This document shows positions 45,380-54,625 of a stretch of 64,000 nucleotides of DNA, piece after piece; positions within the stretch are counted from its first letter, which is position 1, and every line of letters begins with the position of its first letter. This stretch comes from Myxococcales bacterium (lineage in GTDB: Bacteria > Myxococcota_A > UBA9160 > UBA4427). Made by a program: the position numbers and the translations under genes. The DNA lies in assembly GCA_012960035.1 (NCBI GenBank), contig DUBZ01000061.1:223383-287382 (forward strand), read 5' to 3'. The notes beneath the pieces are model-generated. The model saw only the letters and a list, made by a program, of their open reading frames with translations. It searched no databases and had not been told where the DNA came from.

Positions 45380-48046
45380 ATGCCGAACCAGGACGATCAG
45401 GATCCGGAGGAAACGCTCGAATGGCTCGAAGCGCTCGACTCGGTCTTTGAACGAGAGGGCGTCGAGAGAGCGCACTATCTCGTCGGTCGCCTCGTTAGGC
45501 GCGCCCGGCGAAAGGGAGCGCATCTTCCCTATCGAGCGACGACCGCCTACATCAACACCATTGGTGAGGGACTTCAGAAACAAAGCCCGGGTGACACGGC
45601 GCTCGAGGAGCGAATCAGATCATTCATTCGCTGGAACGCAATGGCAATGGTGGTCCAGGCCAATCGGGTCGATTCGTCGCTCGGCGGTCATATCTCGAGT
45701 TTCGCCTCGGCGGCCACGCTCTACGACATCGGCTTCAACCACTTCTTTCACGCACCGACCGAGGACCATGGCGGCGACCTTCTCTATATCCAGGGCCATG
45801 TCGCACCCGGGATCTACGCACGCGCCTTTCTCGAAGGCCGATTGAGCGAAGATCAGCTGCATCGATTTCGACGAGAAGTCGAGCCCGGCGGATTGTCTTC
45901 CTATCCCCATCCGCGTTTGATGCCGGATTTCTGGCAGTTCCCCACAGTGTCGATGGGCCTCGGTCCGCTCATGGCGATCTATCAATCGCGTTTCATGCGC
46001 TATTTGCGTGACCGTGGGTTCATCAAGACGAAGGGTCGTAAGATCTGGGCGTTTCTAGGTGACGGCGAGACGGACGAACCCGAAACCCTCGGAGCCATCT
46101 CGCTTGCCGGTCGAGAGAAGCTCGACAATCTGATCTTCGTCGTGAATTGCAATCTTCAGCGCCTCGACGGTCCAGTTCGAGGCAATGGCAAGATCATCCA
46201 GGAACTCGAGGCCAGCTTTCGTGGTGCAGGTTGGAACGTCATCAAGGTGGTGTGGGGCGGTCGCTGGGATCCACTTCTCGCCAAGGACCGAGATGGCAAG
46301 CTGCGAAAACGCATGGAAGAGGCGGTCGACGGCGAGTATCAGGCCTATCAAGTTCGCGGTGGCGCATATACCCGTGAGCACTTTTTTGGGAAGACGCCCG
46401 AGTTACTGGAAATGGTCGCCACGATGAGCGATGACGATATCTGGCGCCTGAATCGAGGTGGTCACGATCCACATAAAGTGTACGCCGCCTATGCGGCCGC
46501 GGTGGAACATACGGGGCAGCCGACCGTCATTCTCGCGAAGACCGTGAAGGGCTATGGGACCGGAGAGGCGGGGGAGGGACAGAACCCGACACACCAGATG
46601 CATGATATGGCCGAGTCGGCGCTGCGTGCGTTCCGGGATCGTTTTCAGATTCCGATTTCGGATGACGAGATTGGGAAGGCCCCATTCTATATGCCGGCCG
46701 CTGATAGCCCCGAGCTTCGCTACATGCATGAACGCCGAGAATCGTTAGGCGGGTTCCTGCCTGTTCGAAGGACAGATGCTCCGAAGCTTGAGTTGCCCGA
46801 GCTCTCCGCGTTCGATGCACTGCTGAAAGGAACGGGCGAACGTGAAATGTCGTCAACGATGGCCGCCGTTCGCATTCTGCAGATTCTGAGTCGCGACAAA
46901 AAAATAGGCAAGAATATCGTGCCCATCGTTCCGGATGAATCGCGAACTTTCGGGATGGAGGGGATGTTTCGCCGGTTGGGAATCTATTCATCAGTTGGCC
47001 AACTCTACGATCCCGTCGATTCGGATCAGGTGGCCTACTACCGAGAAGAGAAAGATGGCCAGATCCTTCAAGAGGGGATCAATGAAGCGGGGGCCATGGC
47101 CTCCTTCATCGCGGCGGGGACAGCCTACGCAAGTCACGGCGTACAGATGATTCCCTTCTATATTTTTTATTCGATGTTCGGATTTCAGAGAATCGGCGAT
47201 CTGGCTTGGGCAGCCGGTGATATGCAGTGTCGGGGGTTCTTGCTCGGAGGGACGGCCGGTCGAACGACCCTTGCGGGCGAAGGTCTGCAGCATCAGGACG
47301 GCCAGAGTCAGACTTATGCCGGGACGATCCCCAGCTGTATCTCATACGATCCGGCCTACGCCTATGAGCTCGCAGTCATTGTTCATGATGGCTTGCGGCG
47401 CATGTACGCAGAGGACGAGAGCGTCTACTACTACCTGACCGTCATGAATGAAAAGTATCCACAGCCCGAGATGCCCGAAGGAGCGGAAGCGGGCATCCTG
47501 AAAGGCATTCACCGGATTCGCGAGGGCCAGGTCAAGGGACAAGGCGAGCGACGACGCGTGCAGCTTCTCGGGAGTGGCGCGATCCTTCTTGAGGTCCTTG
47601 CCGCCGCCGAGATGCTGGAGCACGACCATGGTGTCTGCGCTGACGTATGGAGTGTGACGAGCTTCAATGAGCTGGCGCGGGATGGGCAGGATACGGATCG
47701 ATGGAATATGCTGCATCCAGAAGAAGGCCGTCGCTTGTGTTATGTCGAACGACAGCTGACGAGTGCCGATGGCCCAGTGATCGCTGCAAGCGACTATATT
47801 CGCGGCTTTGCCGAACAGATCAGGGCCTATATTCCGCGGTCCTACCGAACACTCGGCACCGATGGCTGGGGTCGAAGCGATGGGCGGGAAAAGCTCAGAC
47901 AGTTTTTTGAGGTGGATCGGAATTTCGTTTGTGTTGCTGCGCTCTCTTCACTGGTAGAGGAAGGAAGCATCGAGCCTGAGACGGTCTCGCGGGCAATCCA
48001 GAAATATGGAATCGATGTCGATGAGCCTGTACCGCGTCTTCGCTAG
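45380..48046 (+). CDS. aceE: Pyruvate dehydrogenase E1, homodimeric
   Basis: Protein of 888 residues, the AceE type. Thiamine-diphosphate motif begins FLGDGETDEPETLGAISLAG and ends with NLIFVVNCNLQRLDGPVRGN; other blocks are NAMAMVVQANRVDSSLGGHI, AKTVKGYGTGEAGEGQN and YTAGTI-like QSQTYAGTIPSC. It decarboxylates pyruvate and passes the acetyl group to the E2 lipoyl arm. Ribosome site GGGGAGAGG. The E2 gene aceF follows by 72 bases; no E3 gene follows directly, but lpd is at 58796. Confidence 0.96.
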   Translation: MPNQDDQDPEETLEWLEALDSVFEREGVERAHYLVGRLVRRARRKGAHLPYRATTAYINTIGEGLQKQSPGDTALEERIRSFIRWNAMAMVVQANRVDSSLGGHISSFASAATLYDIGFNHFFHAPTEDHGGDLLYIQGHVAPGIYARAFLEGRLSEDQLHRFRREVEPGGLSSYPHPRLMPDFWQFPTVSMGLGPLMAIYQSRFMRYLRDRGFIKTKGRKIWAFLGDGETDEPETLGAISLAGREKLDNLIFVVNCNLQRLDGPVRGNGKIIQELEASFRGAGWNVIKVVWGGRWDPLLAKDRDGKLRKRMEEAVDGEYQAYQVRGGAYTREHFFGKTPELLEMVATMSDDDIWRLNRGGHDPHKVYAAYAAAVEHTGQPTVILAKTVKGYGTGEAGEGQNPTHQMHDMAESALRAFRDRFQIPISDDEIGKAPFYMPAADSPELRYMHERRESLGGFLPVRRTDAPKLELPELSAFDALLKGTGEREMSSTMAAVRILQILSRDKKIGKNIVPIVPDESRTFGMEGMFRRLGIYSSVGQLYDPVDSDQVAYYREEKDGQILQEGINEAGAMASFIAAGTAYASHGVQMIPFYIFYSMFGFQRIGDLAWAAGDMQCRGFLLGGTAGRTTLAGEGLQHQDGQSQTYAGTIPSCISYDPAYAYELAVIVHDGLRRMYAEDESVYYYLTVMNEKYPQPEMPEGAEAGILKGIHRIREGQVKGQGERRRVQLLGSGAILLEVLAAAEMLEHDHGVCADVWSVTSFNELARDGQDTDRWNMLHPEEGRRLCYVERQLTSADGPVIAASDYIRGFAEQIRAYIPRSYRTLGTDGWGRSDGREKLRQFFEVDRNFVCVAALSSLVEEGSIEPETVSRAIQKYGIDVDEPVPRLR

Positions 48047-48118
48047 GGCGAGGGGGGCTGAGTTTGTTTCAGTGGATTCGTTTGAGATCAGGTCTGGAAT
48101 GGGGTTGAGGGTTCGAGA

Positions 48119-49591
48119 GTGAGTCAACTGCTCGAGATTGCGGTGCCCGATATTGGGGATTTCGATGAGGTCGAAGTCGTCGAGATTCTTGTTGCCAAGG
48201 GCGATCGCATCGAATTTGATGATCCCCTGGTCAGTATCGAAAGCGATAAGGCCACGATGGAGATTCCCTCGACATCGGCCGGGCTTGTTGTGGAGCTACG
48301 TGTTGTCGAAGGCGACAAAGTGGCTGAAGGTTCAATTCTCGTCGTCATCGATACCGAGGGACGAGTCGCCTCTGTCGGCGACGATACGGATTCCGCAGAG
48401 ACTTCGGTGTCTCCGCAACCCTCCGCTGACGCTGATTTGGACGAGGCGGAACAAGCGGAAACCACCGTTGAAGCGTCATCGGGAACGGAAGCGTCTGCAC
48501 CGGCGAGGACCGACACGGCGGCGCAGCCGCTCAGGCGAGAGCGGGAGTTGTCACCGGCCGCCGCCAATCCAGTGCCGGATCGCAGCGGACTTCCCCACGC
48601 GAGTCCACTCGCGCGTCGCTTCGCGCGGGAGTTGGGTGTTCCCATTTCCGACGCGAATGGAACCGGTGCGCATGGACGAATCCTCATCGAAGATCTCAAG
48701 GCGCAGGTTCGTGATCGATTCGGGCAGGAGCGGGCGGGATCTTCTGGAGCCGGAATTCCTCCCGTCCCGACGATCGATCATTCAGCCTTTGGCCCGGTGT
48801 ATGAAGAGAAGCTCAGTCGAATTCAGAAGGTCTCTGGGCCCGCGCTGCATCGAAGTTGGCTGAACGTTCCCCACGTCACGCAGCATGATGAAGCTGATGT
48901 GACGGAGTTGGAGCGATTCCGTCGGGATCGTCGCCAAGCGGCGAGCGAGCGTGGACTCAAGCTGTCCCCTTTGCTGTTTGTCATGAAGGCCGTGGTCATC
49001 GCGTTAGGCGAACACCCGATCTTCCGTTCTTCGCTGGCGCCGGAGGGCGATCGGCTCTTGATCAAGGACTATTTCCATCTTGGGATCGCCGTGGAAACCG
49101 ATCAGGGTCTGGTCGTTCCGGTCATTCGAGACGTCGACCGAAAGGGAATCTTCGAGTTGGCGGTGGAACTGAATGCGACAGCCGAACGCGCGCGCGCGCG
49201 CAAGCTTGGGCCGGATGACCTTCGCGGGGCATGCTTTACGATCTCAAGCCTCGGCGGCATTGGCGGAACGGCCTTCTCGCCCATCGTCAACGCACCCGAG
49301 GTCGCAATCCTGGGGCTTTCAAAGACTCGCGTCACTGCCGTCTGGGAGGGTCCGTCGCCACTCGACATTCAACCGGCGACCATTCGGGATGTGGATCAAA
49401 AGGAGGGCGGCGAGGGCTCGCTCGCCCCATCGAGTCCTTTGGCGGGAGCCAGCGCGGGAAGCTTCAGGCCGCGGCTCATCTTGCCATTCTCGTTGTCTTA
49501 CGATCATCGCGTAATCGACGGTGCGGAGGCAGTTCGATTCACGTCGAGGCTTTCCCGCCTCCTCTCCGATCCGACCCGGCTTCTGCTCTAA
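48119..49591 (+). CDS. aceF: Dihydrolipoyl acetyltransferase (E2) of the AceE complex
   Basis: Protein of 490 residues from GTG at 48119. One N-terminal lipoyl domain (about 1-80, lysine in SIESDKATMEIPST), a long Ala/Glu/Thr-rich flexible linker, the E1/E3-binding domain ASPLARRFARELGVPISDAN (about 160-200), and the catalytic domain with LPFSLSYDHRVIDGAEAVRF. E. coli AceF has three lipoyl domains; one is common elsewhere. The catalytic end carries an inserted hydrophilic stretch (DVDQKEGGEGSLAPSSPLAG) near residues 423-443 that is unusual. Cotranscribed with aceE. Confidence 0.93.
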   Translation: MSQLLEIAVPDIGDFDEVEVVEILVAKGDRIEFDDPLVSIESDKATMEIPSTSAGLVVELRVVEGDKVAEGSILVVIDTEGRVASVGDDTDSAETSVSPQPSADADLDEAEQAETTVEASSGTEASAPARTDTAAQPLRRERELSPAAANPVPDRSGLPHASPLARRFARELGVPISDANGTGAHGRILIEDLKAQVRDRFGQERAGSSGAGIPPVPTIDHSAFGPVYEEKLSRIQKVSGPALHRSWLNVPHVTQHDEADVTELERFRRDRRQAASERGLKLSPLLFVMKAVVIALGEHPIFRSSLAPEGDRLLIKDYFHLGIAVETDQGLVVPVIRDVDRKGIFELAVELNATAERARARKLGPDDLRGACFTISSLGGIGGTAFSPIVNAPEVAILGLSKTRVTAVWEGPSPLDIQPATIRDVDQKEGGEGSLAPSSPLAGASAGSFRPRLILPFSLSYDHRVIDGAEAVRFTSRLSRLLSDPTRLLL

Positions 49592-49695
49592 CGGACGGCA
49601 TACACACCACCCCGTCGTCGCCGCAAATGAACGAATGCGTTCTTGGGGATTTCCCCCTGCATTCGCTCGGGTGATCCCACCCGCACGGTTAGACG

Positions 49696-50090
49696 ATGCG
49701 ATACGTGGAGTGCTGCGTCACACCCATTGTGCCATACCTGGCGAGCGGGGAATCGGAATTGAGCCAGGCCTACCGAGTCTTGAGAATCACGTTTACGTCG
49801 CGTGAAGATCTCGAACGCGAGTACTTAGCGAATCTCGTAAAAGGGCCAGCGTTGCGCTTGAAATTCAGCAGTCTCTGGCATCGATTACACAGTCGCTCGA
49901 GAGTGAACTCGGAGAGAGACTGCAAGGGGAACGCGAAGCGGGGACAGGCAATCGTGTTGCACAACGGTCGGTTGCTGAAGTGCGCGCTCGACTTTGCATC
50001 GACGGGGCCGATGAGCGGGTGGGTTGTACGCGGAATCTGAGTTTGACTGGAGTTCTAGTGGCGATCGATGTGGATTTGCCATTCATCTGA
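49696..50090 (+). pseudogene. 5' part of a disrupted PilZ-DUF4388 gene
   Basis: Two coding-like segments in different frames precede the DUF4388 ORF at 50112. The first (frame of 49696; TTG at 49756 is a possible start) reads YRVLRITFTSREDLEREYLA then NLVKG. Near an AAAA run at about 49839-49842 the coding sense moves to the frame of 50112 and reads SVALEIQQSLASITQSLESE, then the PilZ core ADERVGCTRNLSLTGVLVAI and DVDLPFI, followed by an in-frame TGA at 50088-50090. Read-through would continue ADVDVAIMHPTSGEDRTIPG directly into the downstream ORF. One frameshift and one nonsense codon therefore split one PilZ protein, unless they are sequence errors. Confidence 0.65.
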
Positions 50091-50111
50091 GCGGATGTCG
50101 ACGTTGCGATC

Positions 50112-50702
50112 ATGCACCCAACGAGTGGCGAAGATCGGACTATTCCCGGTGTGGTCGTGCGTCACGAACTCGATTCGAATGGAAAGCCCTGGGTTATCGG
50201 GGTGAAATTTCTTGTCGCCGACGAAGACGCGAAAGAAACCATCGCTTACCTCGGTCGTGTCAAGGCGAGCGAACACGCGAGGCGTCTCGGCGGTATCGCC
50301 GGTTCGATCAGTACGCTGGGTGTCAGTGATCTCGTCACGAGTTTTGGTCTGTGTATTCCATCGGGCCGCTTTACTCTGATGCGTGACGGCCAGATCGGAA
50401 CGATTGCCATTCATCAATGTGTGATGTGCTCCGTGCAGATCGGTGGCGCCTTCGGCATCAAGGCGCTCGTCCGGATGCTCTCGTGGGAGGATGGCAATTT
50501 TGAATTCCATGCGATGACCGAGGCAGCATCCGACGACAATGAATGGTCGATGCCGATCGAGATGGCCCTGCTCGAGGCTGCTCGATTCCTGGATGAAGAT
50601 CGCCGTGACCGCGATGTGCGGCTGCCAAGAGAGGCTGGCCTACGTGTCAAATATCGCGAGATTGATCTGGATGACCCGACGCTGTCGAAGGACGCGCTCT
50701 GA
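50112..50702 (+). CDS. PilZ C-terminal part plus DUF4388 (PATAN) domain, probable 3' part of the disrupted gene
   Basis: Open frame of 196 residues. Its first 40 residues (TIPGVVVRHELDSNGKPWVI then GVKFL) are the last strands of a PilZ domain whose beginning lies upstream beyond an in-frame TGA. Residues about 60-140 form a DUF4388/PATAN domain: GSISTLGVSDLVTSFGLCIP, RFTLMRDGQIGTIAIHQCVM, ALVRMLSWEDGNFEFH. The ATG at 50112 has no ribosome site, which supports its being internal to a longer gene. PilZ binds cyclic-di-GMP; PATAN domains occur in gliding and motility regulators. Whether this part is translated alone is unknown. Confidence 0.65.
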   Translation: MHPTSGEDRTIPGVVVRHELDSNGKPWVIGVKFLVADEDAKETIAYLGRVKASEHARRLGGIAGSISTLGVSDLVTSFGLCIPSGRFTLMRDGQIGTIAIHQCVMCSVQIGGAFGIKALVRMLSWEDGNFEFHAMTEAASDDNEWSMPIEMALLEAARFLDEDRRDRDVRLPREAGLRVKYREIDLDDPTLSKDAL

Positions 50703-50834
50703 CGCTCTGAGAAGAGGAACCGGACTGGTGGACACGATCGAGATCGGTGGTGGTGCGGCGCCCTCGATTGGACTGGCCGTTGTCACCCCGAGGGAAGGCT
50801 AAACAAGCGTTCTTAATCTGCCGAAACCACTCCT

Positions 50835-52130
50835 ATGACCTCGAAAACGTCCAGTCCGCCCGAGTACCGCACGACGTCGAGCTCCAAGGCCCCAGGCGTA
50901 GATGCGCCCGTTCCCTCGCTTGGGGATCTCTTTCCGGAACTTAGCTCGCGTTTCGAAGCCGCCGGCATAGTCGGTCTGATCGTCATCGGAGCGCCGATGC
51001 TGGCGGAGATTGAGCGGCGGCATGGAGAAGAGGCGCGCAAGAGTTGTCTCGAGTCGTTAGGCGCGCGCGTCCGAGCGGTGGCTGAAGAGCGGTTGCGTTC
51101 GGATTTCTCCGTCTCGCTCGCGGAGCCAGGCTGCGATGAGATCATGGTCTTCCTCTTCCGACAGCGGGGCTCTGCTGGCTTCTACCGAACCGAAATGCCA
51201 GGCTTTCGAAACGAATTGAACCGCGCGCTTCAGGCGGACAGGGGCCAAGGTTTCTATCCCTATCTCCGGGGCCCATTTCAGCTACCCGCTGGAATTTCGG
51301 TTGAACTTCGAAACCCACAATTCGGTCTCGCGACGCAGCTTCGCCGGTTGATCAATGCTGCACGACACGACTGTCTATACGATGCCGAGAGCGCCAAGCG
51401 CAAGTCGAAAAATGAGCTGCTCGAGACGATTCTCGATCATCGGATCTACTCGGTGTACGAGCCCATCGTCGAAGTAGGAAGCAAGACCGTCTTCGGTTAC
51501 GAAGCCCTGGCGCGCGGGCCGCAAGGGACCGTGTTCCACTCCCCGGTCGCTCTCTTTACGGCTGCGGAAGAATTTGAACTCGTCTTTGAACTCGACTGCG
51601 TTTGTCGCGAGAGCGGCTTGCGAGGTGCCGTCGACTTTCCTGGTGGAACCAAGCTCTTTCTGAATATTCGACCGACGACGATCCATGATCCAGCGTTTCG
51701 CGAGGATCGGCTGATTGAAACCCTCGCAGGGCGAGGTCTCGAACCCACTGACGTGGTCTTCGAGATTTCGGAGCAGGAATCGATTTCAAGTTTCGGCGCC
51801 TTTCGTGAGATGCGCGATTATTATCGAAGTCTCGGCTTTCAGTTCGCCCTTGATGATACGGGTACGGGCTATGCGGGACTCGAAGAACTACTCGAACTCG
51901 AACCGGACTACATCAAGATCGATCGGTCGATGGTGTCGGGGGTTGACCAGGACCCGGCGCGCCAGGATGTGCTGGCTGCCGTCTTGCAGCTCGCGGAAAA
52001 AATGGGTGCAGAGGTGATTGGTGAGGGGCTCGACACGCTCGAAGAACTCGAGATGTTAGGCAGTCTCGGTATTCGATTCGGACAGGGTTGGCTCTTCGGA
52101 AGGCCCACACCACTTCGCTCCGACATCTAG
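50835..52130 (+). CDS. EAL-domain protein with degenerate N-terminal GGDEF
   Basis: Protein of 431 residues. The N-terminal region (about 30-165) has the GGDEF-domain plan, but the motif reads GCDEI (AEPGCDEIMVFLFRQ), so synthesis is unlikely. The EAL domain (about 190-431) has YEALARGPQG, KLFLNIRPTT, VFEISEQESI, FALDDTGTGYAGLEELLEL, YIKIDRSMVSG and GEGLDTLEE. The metal and lysine residues are kept, although DDFG is DDTG. It may be an active phosphodiesterase or a cyclic-di-GMP-binding effector. It lies 132 bases after the disrupted PilZ gene. Confidence 0.85.
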   Translation: MTSKTSSPPEYRTTSSSKAPGVDAPVPSLGDLFPELSSRFEAAGIVGLIVIGAPMLAEIERRHGEEARKSCLESLGARVRAVAEERLRSDFSVSLAEPGCDEIMVFLFRQRGSAGFYRTEMPGFRNELNRALQADRGQGFYPYLRGPFQLPAGISVELRNPQFGLATQLRRLINAARHDCLYDAESAKRKSKNELLETILDHRIYSVYEPIVEVGSKTVFGYEALARGPQGTVFHSPVALFTAAEEFELVFELDCVCRESGLRGAVDFPGGTKLFLNIRPTTIHDPAFREDRLIETLAGRGLEPTDVVFEISEQESISSFGAFREMRDYYRSLGFQFALDDTGTGYAGLEELLELEPDYIKIDRSMVSGVDQDPARQDVLAAVLQLAEKMGAEVIGEGLDTLEELEMLGSLGIRFGQGWLFGRPTPLRSDI

Positions 52131-52249
52131 GTGGGCATAGGCTAAGCGCTAGGCGCCCCGTCTACGTCTACGAAGGCACTCAACAGATTGTCATTGGGTC
52201 GCGGAATTAAGTCATCGAAACCCGAAGTGAGATGCGTTCCCTGCCACCT
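52131..52249. other. Short gap after the EAL gene
   Basis: About 120 bases between the EAL gene and the convergent hydrolase remnant. It contains no gene or hairpin that I can support. Confidence 0.4.
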
Positions 52250-52720
52250 TCAGGCGGATTCGGCTCCCGCTGTCGCGGTTCGCATCCTGAAGATTCCACC
52301 AAAGAAGCGCATCACACGCTCATTGAGCAGCGTATGCATGTCGAGTTCATCTCGGAGCTCGCCGAGTGGTCGAGTCGGTCGGAGTTGATTTTTGCGCGGA
52401 TTGTTCTCGTGCATTTTGTGAAGCAGCTCAATTGCATCGCAGAAGTGAAAATGGTCCGAGCGTTCGATGATTTCGAGTCGAGCGTCCGGGCCGAGGCGTT
52501 CAAGGGGCGGGCGAACGCTCGTGTCCAAATCGACTAGAACATCATCCTATGCGGCGAGGACCAGCGCTTGTGCTGTTTCCCGTAACGGGAGTTCAGTGGA
52601 TGTGAAGGCCTTTCGGCCGACGAATGGCTCGGAGGCGGGTGCAAGGCAGCAGACGGCTTTCACGCGTTCTTCAAGTGCCTTTGTCTTGAGGGCCGAGTGC
52701 GAGTTCTTGATTGAACTCGA
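52250..52720 (-). pseudogene. C-terminal remnant of an alpha/beta hydrolase with an internal stop
   Basis: On the minus strand one frame reads ALEERVKAVCCLAPASEPFV, then GRKAFTSTELPLRETAQALV and LAA, a TAG at 52547-52549, then DDVLVDLDTSVRPPLERLGP, ERSDHFHFCDAIELLHKMHE and MHTLLNERVMRFF to a stop at 52250. This is the late part of an alpha/beta-hydrolase-like fold: a strand with an acid-type loop, and a DHFHFCD block matching the catalytic-histidine region. The nucleophile half is missing because the diiron gene starts at the boundary. The open frame after the TAG (52528 leftward) could be called a 92-residue ORF, but it lacks a good start. Family assignment is tentative; decay is clear. Confidence 0.55.
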
Positions 52721-52731
52721 GGCCGGGCGAA

Positions 52732-53853
52732 TCAGTTGGTTCGGAAGCGAGCGCCCATCTTCTGGCGCCCCCCATTGATGAGCTTCAGCTCTTCCATCGC
52801 GGCCATTGCCACGTCGTGTCCAGCGACCTCGTCGCCTTCCTTGGCCAGTTCGTCCATGTCGACCCAGGCTTGATAGACGTGCCGTGTACGGTCGGTGATG
52901 ATGCCCGCCTTCAGCAGTGTCTTGATCAGGACACGAAAAATGTTCGTGTTATTGGTCATGTCTGCTCGACGATCTTCTTCGGAGAACGCTTCCAAGACTG
53001 CGCTTCGGACCCACTGCCAGTCGAGATCGAATTCTTTGTAGATCTCTTGCTTCTGTTCCGCGTTCACGAGATTGAAGAGTAGAACCTGGAAAGCTTCGGC
53101 GGCCCACAGCTCAACATGCTCGTGTTCTTCCTCGGTCAGCTGGGGAATAGTCCGGTCCGCCCAGATCTTGCCGAATTTATGATGGAAGGCTTCGTCGGAC
53201 ATCGTGAACTGAATCAAGCGCTTGAGAAGCGGGTCATGGGTTTCGCGCTGAATCGTCGCGAAGGCGCCCATGGCGAGTCCCTCGATCAGCATCTGCATTC
53301 CAATGAGCTTCTTGTAGACCGCAGGGGATTTGACAATTTCGTTCAGCAGGCTCCTGATCGTCGATCCGGACTGGAGAGGGGTGCCCCAGCGTGTCGTGAT
53401 GTAGTTGGTGAATCCCGTGACGTGTCGCGCTTCTTCACGCGTCTGGTTCGCAGCATATTCCATCGCACCGGGATCCCGAAGGATCTGCGTCAGGCTCGCG
53501 GAGAGCGAGAGGGCGCCCTGTTCGCCGTGCAGAATGCTCGAGAGGATGAAGCGCGTATTCTGATTCGCGAGTCGAATCTTCTGCTGCGCATCGAGTTTGT
53601 CCGCGACGGAGGTCTTCAGTTCGATGCAGAAATCGGTCGGCATGATGAGCTGTTCAGTGAGGTCGAGCGGCTCGGAGTTGAAGTCGACGTATCGAGTGTC
53701 GGTCGGGTCCCAAAAATGATCGACGGTGGCCGAAATGATGGAGTCGAAGGCATCGGTTCGATCGGCATAACGGTCGACCTCGATCAGGCTGTCGAAATTA
53801 TCCCGGTCGACAGTGTTGTAGATCCGGTCGTAGGTGATGTGGCGTTCGCTCAT
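52732..53853 (-). CDS. Ferritin-like diiron oxygenase-type protein
   Basis: Protein of 373 residues with a four-helix ferritin-like core and two iron-binding half-sites: SILHGEQGALSLSASL with REEARHVTGFTNYITT (E then ExxRH), and IEGLAMGAFATI with SDEAFHHKFGKIW (E then ExxxH). This resembles R2-like/AurF-like diiron proteins more than storage ferritins; the reaction is unknown. ATG at 53853 has AAGGAG upstream and overlaps the stop of the TetR gene (ATGA), so both come from one transcript. It is the most likely target of that repressor. Confidence 0.75.
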   Translation of the reverse strand: MSERHITYDRIYNTVDRDNFDSLIEVDRYADRTDAFDSIISATVDHFWDPTDTRYVDFNSEPLDLTEQLIMPTDFCIELKTSVADKLDAQQKIRLANQNTRFILSSILHGEQGALSLSASLTQILRDPGAMEYAANQTREEARHVTGFTNYITTRWGTPLQSGSTIRSLLNEIVKSPAVYKKLIGMQMLIEGLAMGAFATIQRETHDPLLKRLIQFTMSDEAFHHKFGKIWADRTIPQLTEEEHEHVELWAAEAFQVLLFNLVNAEQKQEIYKEFDLDWQWVRSAVLEAFSEEDRRADMTNNTNIFRVLIKTLLKAGIITDRTRHVYQAWVDMDELAKEGDEVAGHDVAMAAMEELKLINGGRQKMGARFRTN

Positions 53854-54617
53854 CGAGATTGTTCTCCTTCGGGCGGCGTTGATTGTTTTGAAACGATTGA
53901 ACTCTTTTTCGTACTGGTATTCGTGCTCGTATTTGTGTTAGGTGGAAGGGGCATGCTGCATTCCGTGCCCGCTTCGGCTTGATTGCCGTGCAGTTGGAAA
54001 TGGGTGAGCGTGCGGATGACCGATTCGCTTGTGGCGCGAGAGGGATCTTCCGCCCACCAGGCAAGGACATGGGCCCACATGCCGACGATTGCCTGAGCGA
54101 GAATATCGGTGTCGAAACAATCTCGTGCCCGGCCGTCGCCGACCGCTTTGCGGCGTCGCGCGCTTACTCGGCTGGCCAGCCGTTCGAGAATTCGCGAACC
54201 GATGTCAGCGGACTCGAAGCCGGGATGAAAGACGATCCGAATCAGGTCGCGCTGTTCTTCGGCAAATCCGACGAGCGCTTCGGCCTGGGCCTGCATCATC
54301 GCGATCGGATCAGACTGGTCGAGGACGGCGCTTTGCAGGCGACCTTCGAGTTCGCTGGCGGCTTCTTCTGCGATTTCGCGAAAGATCGCGAGCTTGTCTT
54401 TGAAATGGAGATAGAAGGTGCCCGACGCATAACCGGCGTGCGCGGCGATGGCATGACTGGTGACGGCGTGGGGACCGAGGTCTGCGAAAAGGGCGCGCCC
54501 TGCATCGAGAAGGCGGCGACGGGTTTCCTCGCCTCGAGATACGCGCAGGCCGGGCTCGTGGCGCGGAGAGCGGGTGCCCGGTTCGATAGTCGAGTTCAAG
54601 GTTTCACTGACGGACAT
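53850..54617 (-). CDS. TetR-family transcriptional regulator
   Basis: About 255 residues from the ATG at 54617, chosen because a palindromic operator candidate lies just upstream; the frame is open to 54665. HTH region RRRLLDAGRALFADLGPHAV, TSHAIAAHAGYASGTFYLHF and KDKLAIFREI is classic TetR. The ligand domain follows (about 80-215), with HVLAWWAEDPSRATSESV at the end. A low-complexity tail with NTNTSTNTSTKKSS repeats and about 40 residues in total is unusual for TetR proteins. It overlaps the diiron gene by four bases, so autoregulation of the pair is expected. Confidence 0.88.
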   Translation of the reverse strand: MSVSETLNSTIEPGTRSPRHEPGLRVSRGEETRRRLLDAGRALFADLGPHAVTSHAIAAHAGYASGTFYLHFKDKLAIFREIAEEAASELEGRLQSAVLDQSDPIAMMQAQAEALVGFAEEQRDLIRIVFHPGFESADIGSRILERLASRVSARRRKAVGDGRARDCFDTDILAQAIVGMWAHVLAWWAEDPSRATSESVIRTLTHFQLHGNQAEAGTECSMPLPPNTNTSTNTSTKKSSIVSKQSTPPEGEQSR

Positions 54618-54625
54618 GTCATTAG

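Noticed and set aside
50088..50090. In-frame TGA as a selenocysteine codon
   Set aside because: No SECIS-like hairpin is evident, PilZ domains do not use selenocysteine, and the upstream frameshift makes decay or error simpler.
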